Source: Opitutaceae bacterium
GTDB lineage: Bacteria > Verrucomicrobiota > Verrucomicrobiia > Opitutales > Opitutaceae
Assembly (NCBI GenBank): GCA_030693515.1
Contig: JAUYAK010000025.1
Span: 1 to 59,676 of the forward strand
DNA length: 59,676 bases
Direction of reading: 5' to 3'
In this document: positions 50,434-59,109 of the stretch, one piece after another
Layout: every line of letters starts with the position of its first letter
Position numbering within the stretch: the stretch's first letter is position 1
Program-made: the position numbers and the translations under genes
Notes under the pieces: generated by a model
Database searches by the model: none
Told to the model about the DNA's origin: nothing
What the model saw: the letters and a program-made list of their open reading frames with translations, nothing else

Positions 50434-51075
50434 ATGTCGAAGGAACGCTACATCGAGGCGAAACAGAAGTGGGCCGAGAAACAGAAGGCCCGCGGGGTCG
50501 CGGCGCGCGCGGTCGCCTCCCAGGATCGCCTCCCGCCGGGCCAGAAGCTCACGACGGGTTTCCCGGTGCTCGACCTCGGCGTGCAACCGGAGGTGCCGCA
50601 CGACAAATGGACCCTCAAGCTCGACGGCCTCGTCGAAAAACCGGTCACACTCTCCTGGGCGCAGTTCAATGCTCTCCCGCAGGTCGACGATGTGAGCGAC
50701 TTCCACTGCGTGACGACGTGGAGCAAATACGACTGCCGCTGGGGCGGCGTCGCGTTCACCACGCTCTACGAACTGGTGCAGCCAAAGCCCGAGGCGAAGT
50801 TTGTGTATTTTACCGGCTACGACGGCTACTCGACCAACGTCGCCCTCAGCGCGTGCCTCGACGACGACGTGCTGGTGGCCACGAGCTTCGACGGCGCGCC
50901 AGTCTCCCGGGAGCACGGCGGACCCGCACGCGTGATTATCCCCAAGCTTTACGCGTGGAAGGGTTCGAAGTTCGTGAGCGGCATCACGTTTCTCGCCGAG
51001 GACAAACTCGGTTTCTGGGAAGTCCGCGGCTACTCCAACACCGCCGATCCCTGGACCGAGGATCGCTACGCGTGA
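50434..51075 (+). CDS. Sulfite oxidase-like molybdopterin oxidoreductase
   Basis: A 213-residue single-domain molybdopterin protein of the sulfite oxidase/YedY fold without a signal peptide. Conserved features are FPVLDLGVQPEVPHDKWTLK, the cofactor cysteine in DFHCVTTWSKYDCRWGGVAF, the GYDGYSTNVALSACLDDDVL segment and EHGGPARVIIPKLYAWKGSK. It is shorter than classical sulfite oxidase and lacks the dimerisation and haem domains. The substrate is unknown. The start at 50434 (MSKERYIEAK) is clear. Confidence 0.88.
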   Translation: MSKERYIEAKQKWAEKQKARGVAARAVASQDRLPPGQKLTTGFPVLDLGVQPEVPHDKWTLKLDGLVEKPVTLSWAQFNALPQVDDVSDFHCVTTWSKYDCRWGGVAFTTLYELVQPKPEAKFVYFTGYDGYSTNVALSACLDDDVLVATSFDGAPVSREHGGPARVIIPKLYAWKGSKFVSGITFLAEDKLGFWEVRGYSNTADPWTEDRYA

Positions 51076-51121
51076 CGGACCGCGCGGCGGAGCCCCGGCA
51101 AGGGAATCCAAGGCCGAGTTC

Positions 51122-53632
51122 TCACGGCGCGGCTTCGTAGATCTCCGCCAGCGCGAGTCCTGTCGTTCCGGCGGCCGGAGTGCCGGCGGGCACGCCCACC
51201 TGCAGCGTGTAGGCGCCGGGCTCGAGCCAGATCAGCATCGCGGCATCGGTGCTGCTCGCACCGAGCGCAAACGCCCCCGCGCTCGTAGCGGCAGCGCGAA
51301 TCAGAGCCGCATCGGGATCACGGAACCAGTCGTCGTTGGTTTTCACCACCGCGGCACCGCGATAGAGCGTCAGGTCCGGGTTGGGCAGCGTGCCCTGGAC
51401 GTTGAAGGGCGCGCCGCTGAGCGCCGGGCCGATGCCGCGCAGCAGGACGCGCTGCGGCGCATGGCCGCCGATCACGAAGCCGGCGATGAAAGGCGAGGTC
51501 GGCGCGACCAGCCCGCGCACCGAGAGGTTGGAAATCCGCCGCGCGCCCGGGATTTCCGTGGCATCGAGCACTTCGTAGATTTCCGTCAGCACCGTGCCGG
51601 TGCCGCCGCCGACCGCGACGGAGTAGGCGCCGGGTTGCAGCGTGGTCAGCAGCGCGGCATCGGCACTGCCCGCGCGAAAGGGAAACGCCCCCGAGCGCGC
51701 CGCCGCCGCCGTGATGGCCGCCGCGTTGGCGGCCGGCGTGCCCCAGTCGTTGTTGGTCGCGACATTCGTCGTGCCGCGCACCAGCTGCAGCGCCGGATCC
51801 GCGAGCGCACCGGGCAGGTTGAAAGGCGCGACCGCCAGCGCGGGCCCCGCCACGCGCACGAGCACCTGCCGCGAGCCCGTGCCGCTCACGACAAAGCCCG
51901 TCAGCAGCGACGCCGCGCCCGGCTGCGTGATGCTGCGCACGGAGAGGTTGATCAACCGCTCTGCGCCCGTGAGCGCCTCAATCGCACCCGCGATGGGACC
52001 GGTGGCGTTGCCCACGCGCAACGAGCCCGCGAGCAGACCGCCGTTGAAAGTGACATCGAGCGCGGCCTGCGCCGCGACGGTAGGGACGGCGAGGCGCCCC
52101 ACGGCGGTGAGGGTGCCGCGGGCCGAGTCGAGCGCGGTGTTGTTGAGCAGGAGCAGCATCGCCTGCCCGTCCGCGCCCACGATCGCCTGGCCGCGGCCCG
52201 CCGCGCTCCCGATGAGCGCGAGGGAGAACAGCCCCGCCGACGCGGCCGCCGGACCCGTGCGAGCGGCGCGCACGCCATCGAAGGCCACGTTCAATCCCGT
52301 GACATCGCCTGCAAGCATGCCCGCGGCCTCATCGATCGTGCCGCGGACGGTCACCGCCCGCGATGCGGTGCCGAGCGTGGTCGTCGCCGTCGAAAACCGG
52401 CCGGTGAAATCGACGCTGACATCCAGCACCGCGAGCCCCGAGGAAGTTGCCGGCAGATGGCCAAGGAAAACACCCGTGCGATCGGGCCGCACCAGGAGCG
52501 CGGCGTTGCCCGTGCCGCCCGCAAACCGCCCAAAATACACGCCGCTGAAATCCCGCACGGTGACCGTGAGCGTGGCCGCCTCGCTCGTCGCGGAGCCAAG
52601 GGCGTTGGTGACGACCACATCGTAGCGGCCGGCGTTCGCCGTCGTGGCGCTGGCGATGGCCAGCGTGTCGCGCGTCGCCCCCGCGATCGCGGTGCCGTTG
52701 CGACGCCACTGGTAGGTCGGCGCCGGCACGCCAGTGAGCGCCACAGTGAAGCTCACGCTGTCGCCCGCGTTGACGGTGCGGCTCGCCGGCGCATCGGTAA
52801 TCACGGGCGCGGCGCGCACGGTGACGGTCGCGCTCGCCGTGGCGGTGGCGCCGGGATTCGCCACGACCACCGTGTAGCTCCCCGCGTCGGCGAGCGTCGC
52901 GCTCGCGACGGTATAGGTGTTGCCCGTGGCGCCTGCGATCGCGACGCCGTCTTTCCCCCATTGAAACGTGGGCGCCGGCGTGCCGACGGCCGAGACGCGC
53001 AGCGCGACCGCGGTGCCGGCGTTGACGGTCGTATCAAGCGGCGGACTGGTGATGAAGGCCCCGAGGCCGCCGGCAACAAACGTGAAGGTCCGATCCACGG
53101 CGTCGGCGGCGGAGTAAAACGCGTTGCCCGCCTGCGTCGCCCGCACGACGACATTGCCGCCGTCACCGGTCAGCCGGCTGCCCGTCAGCGTGGCTGAGCC
53201 GGAGACGAGCGAAAGCGTGACCGGCAGGCCCGAACTCGCCGTCGCGGTGAGCGTGAGGCTTGAACCTGCGATCGCGCCCGTCACCGTCGGGGCAAACGCG
53301 ATCGTCTGCGCACGTTTGGTGACAAAGACGGTGGCCGATTGCGAAAGCGTGGGGCCGCCGGCATTGGTCGCGACGACGTAGTAGATTCCAATGTCCGTCA
53401 GTTCGAGCGTGGAAAAGCCCAGCGCGGTGCCGGTGGCGCCGGCGATGGCGAGCGTGTTCTTGTGCCACTGATAGGTGATGGGCGCATCGCCCTCGGCGAC
53501 CGCCGAGAGCGTGAGCGCATCGCCGACGAATCCGGCAAACGGGGCGGGCTGCGTCGTGAAGACCGGCGGCGGGGGAACTTGGGCCGAAAGCGTGGCCCCG
53601 AGGGCGAGGGGCGCGAGAAAGCGGAGGCGCAT
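51122..53632 (-). CDS. Secreted Ig-like repeat protein with two C-terminal NDDW modules
   Basis: An exported protein of ~836 residues from 53632 (signal MRLRFLAPLALGATLSAQ; an upstream ATG at 53668 is possible). It has three Ig-like repeats of the type PAPTFQWGKDGVAIAGATGN, then YTVASATLADAGSYTVVVAN, interrupted by an MBG-like repeat (RAQTIAFAPTVTGAIAGSSL). A middle domain (DFSGVYFGRFAGGTGNAALL) follows. Two copies of the ~125-residue module also found at the end of the propeller protein at 12040-14025 close the protein (RLINLSVRSITQPG..., NNDWGTPAANAAA; RRISNLSVRG..., NDDWFRDPDAAL). Such proteins are surface adhesins or matrix proteins; the role of the module is not known. Confidence 0.82.
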   Translation of the reverse strand: MRLRFLAPLALGATLSAQVPPPPVFTTQPAPFAGFVGDALTLSAVAEGDAPITYQWHKNTLAIAGATGTALGFSTLELTDIGIYYVVATNAGGPTLSQSATVFVTKRAQTIAFAPTVTGAIAGSSLTLTATASSGLPVTLSLVSGSATLTGSRLTGDGGNVVVRATQAGNAFYSAADAVDRTFTFVAGGLGAFITSPPLDTTVNAGTAVALRVSAVGTPAPTFQWGKDGVAIAGATGNTYTVASATLADAGSYTVVVANPGATATASATVTVRAAPVITDAPASRTVNAGDSVSFTVALTGVPAPTYQWRRNGTAIAGATRDTLAIASATTANAGRYDVVVTNALGSATSEAATLTVTVRDFSGVYFGRFAGGTGNAALLVRPDRTGVFLGHLPATSSGLAVLDVSVDFTGRFSTATTTLGTASRAVTVRGTIDEAAGMLAGDVTGLNVAFDGVRAARTGPAAASAGLFSLALIGSAAGRGQAIVGADGQAMLLLLNNTALDSARGTLTAVGRLAVPTVAAQAALDVTFNGGLLAGSLRVGNATGPIAGAIEALTGAERLINLSVRSITQPGAASLLTGFVVSGTGSRQVLVRVAGPALAVAPFNLPGALADPALQLVRGTTNVATNNDWGTPAANAAAITAAAARSGAFPFRAGSADAALLTTLQPGAYSVAVGGGTGTVLTEIYEVLDATEIPGARRISNLSVRGLVAPTSPFIAGFVIGGHAPQRVLLRGIGPALSGAPFNVQGTLPNPDLTLYRGAAVVKTNDDWFRDPDAALIRAAATSAGAFALGASSTDAAMLIWLEPGAYTLQVGVPAGTPAAGTTGLALAEIYEAAP

Positions 53633-53730
53633 CCGTCGGTTGAACCAAGCCAGTGCGGCGTTGTCCATGCCGCGCTTTGCGCCGTCGTTCCGGCCGCCCG
53701 AGTTTGCATGAAGTGAATCCCTCCCGTTCG

Positions 53731-53877
53731 CGGGGTGGCATGCCTGTGGCGCCGGCGCTTCCGCCCGGTCCGAACCGCGAGGTCGCTCTGGCCGTGACCT
53801 GCGCCATCGTGATCGTTTCGATTCTGTTCCAGGGTCTGACTTTGAAGCCCGTCGTGCGCCGGCTGGTGAACCGCTGA
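53731..53877 (+). pseudogene. Remnant of a CPA1 (NhaP-type) Na+/H+ antiporter
   Basis: This short frame reads RGGMPVAPALPPGPNREVAL, then AVTCAIVIVSILFQGLTLKP and VVRRLVNR before a stop. That is the last transmembrane segment of CPA1 antiporters (RGG...PPG..R...vtyaivifSIl.QGLTl.p). Nothing upstream on the plus strand belongs to the family, so the rest of the gene is gone. It lies between the Ig-repeat protein and PPK2 and marks an old rearrangement breakpoint. Confidence 0.65.
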
Positions 53878-53898
53878 GCCGCCGGGAATAGACCGCAC

Positions 53899-54765
53899 TC
53901 ACTTCATCAGTTTCGCGCGAATCGATTTCAGCTCCCTCCGGCGTTCGGACGTGGGCTTGGGGTAGGACATTTTCAGGCCCTTGAAGACGTCGAGGATGAT
54001 CTCGGAAATGATCAGCCGGGCGTTTTTCTTGTCGTCGGCGGGGACGATGTGCCAGGGCGCGTGCTTGGTGCTCGTCGCGCCCAGACAGGCCTCATACGCC
54101 TGCATGTAGTCGTCCCAGAATTTTCGCTCCTCGAGGTCGGCCAGGCTGAATTTCCAGTTCTTGTCCGGATCGTCGATGCGCGCGAGGAAGCGCTTTCGCT
54201 GCTCCTCCTTCGAGAGGTGGAGGAAAAACTTGATGATCCGTGTGCCGTTGCGGTGGAGATGTTCTTCCAGATCCACGATCGAGCGATAGCGGTCCCTCCA
54301 GATGGTTTTTTCATCGAGCAACGCATCGGGCAACCGCTCGCTTTTGAGAATCTCCGGGTGCACGCGGACGATCAGGACTTCCTCGTAATAGGAGCGGTTG
54401 AAAATCCCGATGCGCCCGCGTTCCGGCAGCGACCGGGTGGTGCGCCACAGAAAATCATGATCCAGCTCCGTCGCCGTGGGGTGTTTGAAGCTGAAGACCT
54501 GGCAGCCCTGCGGATTGACGCCCGACATCACGTGTCGGATGGCTCCGTCTTTGCCGGCGGCGTCCATCGCCTGAAAAATCAGGAGCACGGAATGGCGGTT
54601 GGAGGCGTAGTGGAGGCGCTGCAGCTTGCTCAGTTCTTTGACCTGCTGCTTAAGCCGCTTCTTGTAGGCTTTCTTCGAATGATAGACGGCTTTGACGGAC
54701 GTCGGCCACTTCGCGAGGTCGACTTTTTTCCCGGGGACACGGAAGGGTTCGGTGTGGATTTTCAT
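53899..54765 (-). CDS. Polyphosphate kinase 2 family protein (PPK2)
   Basis: A 288-residue PPK2. Walker A is [12 protein letters not shown] (residues ~64-75), the conserved [18 protein letters not shown] follows, then [20 protein letters not shown] and [18 protein letters not shown] (Walker B and lid), and [23 protein letters not shown]2 uses polyphosphate to phosphorylate nucleotides (NMP or NDP). Which class it belongs to cannot be told from sequence by eye. The DUF2254 gene lies 2 bp upstream, so it shares an operon with the ATPase-linked genes. Confidence 0.92.
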   Translation of the reverse strand: MKIHTEPFRVPGKKVDLAKWPTSVKAVYHSKKAYKKRLKQQVKELSKLQRLHYASNRHSVLLIFQAMDAAGKDGAIRHVMSGVNPQGCQVFSFKHPTATELDHDFLWRTTRSLPERGRIGIFNRSYYEEVLIVRVHPEILKSERLPDALLDEKTIWRDRYRSIVDLEEHLHRNGTRIIKFFLHLSKEEQRKRFLARIDDPDKNWKFSLADLEERKFWDDYMQAYEACLGATSTKHAPWHIVPADDKKNARLIISEIILDVFKGLKMSYPKPTSERRRELKSIRAKLMK

Positions 54766-54767
54766 GA

Positions 54768-56117
54768 TTAAGCGATTGCGGGCTGGTCGGGTGTTGAGGC
54801 AGGAGCCGCGGCGAGCGCGGCGCGCACCTCCGCGTGGCGAGTTTCAAATTGGAGCCGGTCGCGGGGAGACTCCAGGGTGCGTTCGGCCGTTTCGGCGAGC
54901 CAGTGCGCGTGATCACGGAGCACCCGTCGCCGGCCCGGGCTGGCCGTGAGACTGGCGACCGTCTGCACCGCGTCCAGCATCCGGACCAAGATGGCGACAT
55001 TGCCGGAACCGCTGGCCCGGATTTGATCGAACGATTCGGCCACCAGACTGGCAAAGGTGGGCCCGCTGGCGATCACCCTCAGCTGGCCTTCCTCATAGCG
55101 GGGCGACGAGGGAATATTCCGCGCGACCAGCCGCGCCAGAATCGCCCTCAGATAATCCACGCAAACGATGCCGGTCGTGGTGTCGTTGGAGCCGGGGGAA
55201 AGGGCGCGCAACGCCATGTCCACAATCTGCCGGATGCCGAAAGCCGCGTCCTGTTCCACTGTGCGGTAACGGCTGAGGCCAAAAGCCGCCTGCAGGCCGG
55301 AGATGAGCTCCTTGGCCGGCGGGGATTCAAGGACGACTGACACCAGCGGGGTGCCAGCGACCGCAAACTCGCCGACGCCAAGTTCCATCCGCACAATGGT
55401 TTTGTGCTCCCGGGCCAGACGCAGGAGGGCCGTGTTATCCACGTTTTGGATGTAACCCATCCCCTTGACCGGAATGATGCACCATTTTCGTTCCGACAGT
55501 GCGGGCGCGGCCTGATCGTCATGGTCAGCATCCGGTCCCTGGCCAAGGGCCGTGGGGAACAGCCGGTCAATGGCCTCGAGCGTTTCGCGGGCCACCGAGG
55601 CGATGATGTGCGAGGCCTGGATCGAAGAGGCGATGTGATGGATGAAGAAGATGAGCACGCCGATGCCGCCGATCGCCAGCACGACGCCGCCTGTCACCGC
55701 CAGGCTCGGCACAAATGCGCTGTCGTCGCCGCCGCGGATCGTGCGCAGCACAACCAGGCAGTAGGTGAAAATCCCCGCGAAGATTCCGAGCACCACCTGC
55801 GTGACGCGGTCCCGCATGAAGTTCCGCAGGATGCGGGAAGTATACTGGCTCGAGGCGAGCGTCAGCGTGATCAAGGTCATTGAAAACGTCACGCCCACCA
55901 CCGTCATCATCGAGCCAGCGATGGTGGAAAGCATCCCGCGCGCACCCGCCGCGCCCGCGCCAAATAAGTGCGGCCAGCGGGCCATCCAAGTTTGACCGGC
56001 CCTGGAATCCGCATCGATCAAAGCCACCGCGAGCACAATGCTGTCGGCCACAATCAGCGCAGGGATAAACCAGAAGCTGCTCCGCAGATTGCCCCAGATG
56101 CTTTTCAGGCTGGTCAT
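54768..56117 (-). CDS. DUF2254 membrane protein
   Basis: A 449-residue inner-membrane protein of the DUF2254 family. Four helices occupy the N-terminal ~170 residues ([100 protein letters not shown]), followed by a cytoplasmic part with [24 protein letters not shown] sequence ([20 protein letters not shown]). The function is unknown; members often sit next to antiporters or polyphosphate enzymes. It is 2 bp upstream of ppk2 and 42 bp downstream of the gamma subunit gene. Confidence 0.88.
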   Translation of the reverse strand: MTSLKSIWGNLRSSFWFIPALIVADSIVLAVALIDADSRAGQTWMARWPHLFGAGAAGARGMLSTIAGSMMTVVGVTFSMTLITLTLASSQYTSRILRNFMRDRVTQVVLGIFAGIFTYCLVVLRTIRGGDDSAFVPSLAVTGGVVLAIGGIGVLIFFIHHIASSIQASHIIASVARETLEAIDRLFPTALGQGPDADHDDQAAPALSERKWCIIPVKGMGYIQNVDNTALLRLAREHKTIVRMELGVGEFAVAGTPLVSVVLESPPAKELISGLQAAFGLSRYRTVEQDAAFGIRQIVDMALRALSPGSNDTTTGIVCVDYLRAILARLVARNIPSSPRYEEGQLRVIASGPTFASLVAESFDQIRASGSGNVAILVRMLDAVQTVASLTASPGRRRVLRDHAHWLAETAERTLESPRDRLQFETRHAEVRAALAAAPASTPDQPAIA

Positions 56118-56159
56118 GGTTTAACTTTCCGTGGAGCCGGCTGGTTCATCGCTGAATCG

Positions 56160-57065
56160 TTACGCCACCGTTCCGTGTTTGTCGCTGGAGAGCGCTTCAA
56201 AGCCCGAGATGACGTCGAACAGTTCCTCGTCGATGCCGCTTTGGCGCAACTGGTGGAACGTGCCGTGCAGGGTCTCCAGCAGGTCGTCGATATTCTTGTC
56301 GGCGCGCTGCATCGCGGCCAGCCGGCTCGCATTTTCACTGGCGAGGGATTCCGCGCAGGCACGGAAGAGCGAAATGAAAAGATATTCGCGGATGAGCGCG
56401 CGCAGGGTGGCGGTGCCCCCGCCGATAACTTCGGGCCGGGATTTATTGGGCCACGCGAACTTCGCGCGCTCCTGCTCCCAGGCCGCATCGAGGGGCAGCA
56501 GTCGCTGGCTGATGGGATCGTATTGGCCGCCCGCGCGGGGTTGGTTGTGGAAGAGGTAGAGCGGCGCGTCTTCGCCTCCGGCCCGGTGCGCTTCGCTCTC
56601 GATCTGAATCTGCCCGACCAGCGGCGTGATGGCCTCGACGGAACTGGGCACGGTGAAAAGCCCGAGCGGTGACAGCCCTGCATCGACGAGTCGCGCATGC
56701 ACGCGCTCTCCGACGGCCCACACGTGCACCTCGCCGGGCAACGCGGCCAGCGTCTCGATCGCATAGTCCGCGATGATATCGTTGAACTGGCCCACGAGGC
56801 CCTGATCCGAACCGAACACCACGGCCCGGATCGCGCCGGCTTTGGTGGGCTTTTCTGCATTCGCCGCCCGAGTCGACGGCTCGTTTTCCCGGAAATAGGC
56901 GCCGAGGCCGAGTTCCACGGTTCGATAGTAATCGCCCAACGCGCTGACCGATTTCTCGTATTGGCCGATGCTCGCCGCCGCCAGCGCCTTCATGGTGCGG
57001 ACCACGGACTGGAGGTCCCCCGCGCTCGTGATTTGCCGGCTCAGGCTCGCGGTGGTGTCACTCAT
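56160..57065 (-). CDS. N-type ATPase gamma subunit (F1-like)
   Basis: A 301-residue F1-ATPase gamma-like protein with the long N- and C-terminal helices of the central stalk (QITSAGDLQSVVRTMKALAA; EYLFISLFRACAESLASENA and SRLAAMQRADKNIDDLLETL). The central part (AVVFGSDQGLVGQFNDIIAD) is the Rossmann-like domain. Alignment to the alternate Na+/N-type ATPases is suggested by divergence from housekeeping gamma and by the nearby alpha subunit. In canonical N-ATPase operons gamma follows alpha directly; here two unrelated genes lie between them. Its ATG overlaps the stop of the HPF-like gene (57062-57065). Confidence 0.85.
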   Translation of the reverse strand: MSDTTASLSRQITSAGDLQSVVRTMKALAAASIGQYEKSVSALGDYYRTVELGLGAYFRENEPSTRAANAEKPTKAGAIRAVVFGSDQGLVGQFNDIIADYAIETLAALPGEVHVWAVGERVHARLVDAGLSPLGLFTVPSSVEAITPLVGQIQIESEAHRAGGEDAPLYLFHNQPRAGGQYDPISQRLLPLDAAWEQERAKFAWPNKSRPEVIGGGTATLRALIREYLFISLFRACAESLASENASRLAAMQRADKNIDDLLETLHGTFHQLRQSGIDEELFDVISGFEALSSDKHGTVA

Positions 57066-57430
57066 GGCTTCACGGGCGCCCCCGGCTCAACGAGCGGAGG
57101 GTCCGTCCGGCGTCTCCTTTCGTCACGCTCTCGCCCGAGCGTTTGCTCGACCAAGTGGCGCAGTTTGTCGGCCGCCCCCGCGATCGCCTGATGCATGGAC
57201 TCCGCATCGCACGTCACGTCGAGCGGCTGATGACGCTCCAACCTGGCCTGCATCCCGCAACGCATCGCGTTGGGTCCGCTCTTCGGACCGTTCTCGTCCT
57301 GCAGGTGAACTTGGACGCGGGTGATGTGTGCGGCCTCATGGGCCATGGCGTGCTCGACGACTTCGCGAATGTGCGCGGACAGGGCCTCGCGGCCATCGAT
57401 ATTATGGTCGGTGTTGATTTGGATCTGCAT
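57062..57430 (-). CDS. HPF/RaiA-family ribosome-associated protein
   Basis: A 122-residue protein (MQIQINTDHNIDGREALSAH) with the S30AE fold: EVVEHAMAHEAAHITRVQVH, LQDENGPKSGPNAMRCGMQA, RLERHQPLDVTCDAESMHQA and AADKLRHLVEQTLGR. Family members bind idle ribosomes in stationary phase or stress. Its stop overlaps the start of the gamma subunit gene (ATGA), so ribosome hibernation and ATPase assembly genes are translationally coupled here. A second, more distant member is at 27357-27692. Confidence 0.85.
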   Translation of the reverse strand: MQIQINTDHNIDGREALSAHIREVVEHAMAHEAAHITRVQVHLQDENGPKSGPNAMRCGMQARLERHQPLDVTCDAESMHQAIAGAADKLRHLVEQTLGRERDERRRRTDPPLVEPGAPVKP

Positions 57431-57559
57431 CGTGGGAATTTTCCGTCATCTGCGACCTTTCGTCTATGGGGCAATGACCCACTCCACCCTCAAGGAGCAG
57501 GCCAGCGGGCAGCAAGTGCTTCCCCTTCTTCGGCCCTTTGAGCCACGGAACGATCCGCC

Positions 57560-58984
57560 TCAACCGGGCGGGCGGATATTCTGGTTCATGCGGAAGAGAT
57601 TCTGCGGATCATATTTTTTCTTTGCCGCGACCAACCGGTCATAACCGGGGCCATAGGCCGCCCTGATCCGATCCGGTTCGTCATCCGTTAGGAAATTCAC
57701 ATAGACGCCGCCGGTGGCAAATGGCGCGATCGCCTTGAAGAAGTTCCGGGCCCAGGCGATGCCCGCCTTGTCCTCGGCCGCGGTTTCCCAACGGCCGTGC
57801 ACATTACAAACATAAATGGCGTTGCGGTGGGAATACGCCATGGCATCGGACGCCGGCTTCGTCGTCGCTCCCCCGATGAGACCGAAAAAGATCTCGCAAT
57901 GCGGTGAAGGAAGCTCGCCGATGGACTTGATCACCACATCGATCGCGCCGTCGCTCAGCTCGGTGAAATTGTGTGATTTCCAGTAATTACGCGAGCCCGG
58001 GGTCAAGAGGGGATCAAACGCCTGCTGCCAGGCACAGTAGGGCATGACGCCCACATGCTCACCGAGGACCGTGCCCAATTTGCGCAGCGGCTCGATCGCC
58101 TTCTGGCCTGCCGCCGCATCACCAAAATGGCAGAGCGCGAAGATCACGACCTCGGTGCCGTGGACGCTGGGCGGCAGGAAGGGCAGCGGTGGCGCCTTGC
58201 GGAGGACCACCCAGACGCTCGTGTCGGTGCCGAGATTCTGGCAAAACTTGCTGTAACTTCTGAGGGCCGCGGCGGCATCCTTGAGCGGGTAAACGATCAG
58301 GCCGGCGAGCACCTCGGGTCCGATCGGATGCAGCTTGAATTCAAACCTGGTCACGATGCCGAAATTGCCGCCGCCGCCTCGGATGGCCCAAAACAGGTCC
58401 GGGTTTTCCTTGCTGTCGGCCCGCAGCAATTTTCCGTCCGCCGTCACCACGTCGGCAGCCAGCAGATTATCAATGGTCATGCCGTGTTTCCGGGACAGCC
58501 AGCCAAAGCCGGCGCCCAGGGTGAGCCCGGCCAGTCCGGTGGTGGAGTTGATTCCAACCGGAGTCGCCAGTCCGAACGCCTGACACTCGTGATCAAAATC
58601 CGCCAACGTCACACCCGGTTCCGCGTGAGCCACGCGTGCGAGCGGGTCGCCCCGGACCGAGCGCAGCCGGGAAAGATCTATGAGTAGCCCGCCATCGCAA
58701 ACGCCGTTGCCGGCGATATTGTGGCCGCCGCCCTTGATCGCGGTCAACAGTCCGTGCTGGCGCGCAAAATTCACCGCCTGCTGAATATCCGCCACCCCGG
58801 CGCAACGAGCGACCATGGCCGGACGGCGATCGATCATCGCATTCCAAACCGTTCGCGCTTGGTCGTAGCCCTCATCGTCCGGCCCGAGCAACGCGCCGCG
58901 CAAGGCGGTTTTGAGTTTTGCAATCGCGGCGGCCCCAACCGTCACTGATTCACCGTTCCCGCGAACAAAACTTACATCGTTCAT
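57560..58984 (-). CDS. FAD-linked oxidase (berberine-bridge-like)
   Basis: A 474-residue flavoprotein. The FAD-binding PCMH domain has RPAMVARCAGVADIQQAVNF and TAIKGGGHNIAGNGVCDGGL, in which His88 is the likely covalent FAD attachment site, then GLAGLTLGAGFGWLSRKHGM and NPDLFWAIRGGGGNFGIVTR. The C-terminal BBE segment is RIRAAYGPGYDRLVAAKKKY followed by DPQNLFRMNQNI. The start at 58984 (MNDVSFVRG) is supported by GGAG eight bases upstream. It oxidises an unidentified alcohol, sugar or amine with O2. It sits between N-ATPase alpha and gamma, where no such gene is expected. Confidence 0.88.
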   Translation of the reverse strand: MNDVSFVRGNGESVTVGAAAIAKLKTALRGALLGPDDEGYDQARTVWNAMIDRRPAMVARCAGVADIQQAVNFARQHGLLTAIKGGGHNIAGNGVCDGGLLIDLSRLRSVRGDPLARVAHAEPGVTLADFDHECQAFGLATPVGINSTTGLAGLTLGAGFGWLSRKHGMTIDNLLAADVVTADGKLLRADSKENPDLFWAIRGGGGNFGIVTRFEFKLHPIGPEVLAGLIVYPLKDAAAALRSYSKFCQNLGTDTSVWVVLRKAPPLPFLPPSVHGTEVVIFALCHFGDAAAGQKAIEPLRKLGTVLGEHVGVMPYCAWQQAFDPLLTPGSRNYWKSHNFTELSDGAIDVVIKSIGELPSPHCEIFFGLIGGATTKPASDAMAYSHRNAIYVCNVHGRWETAAEDKAGIAWARNFFKAIAPFATGGVYVNFLTDDEPDRIRAAYGPGYDRLVAAKKKYDPQNLFRMNQNIRPPG

Positions 58985-59109
58985 AGACATTTCTCCAGAT
59001 TGGTTGGGGGTTGTGGGCATCATCAACTGAACCCTCCGGCAGTGTTGGGTTCCATCGTGCAAGCATTTGGTCGCACTATCCCCGCATTTGAACGAATACC
59101 GGGTCAGCC

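Noticed and set aside
51461-53197. Open frame of ~580 codons opposite the Ig-repeat gene
   Set aside because: Arg/His/Ala-rich shadow of a repetitive high-GC gene.
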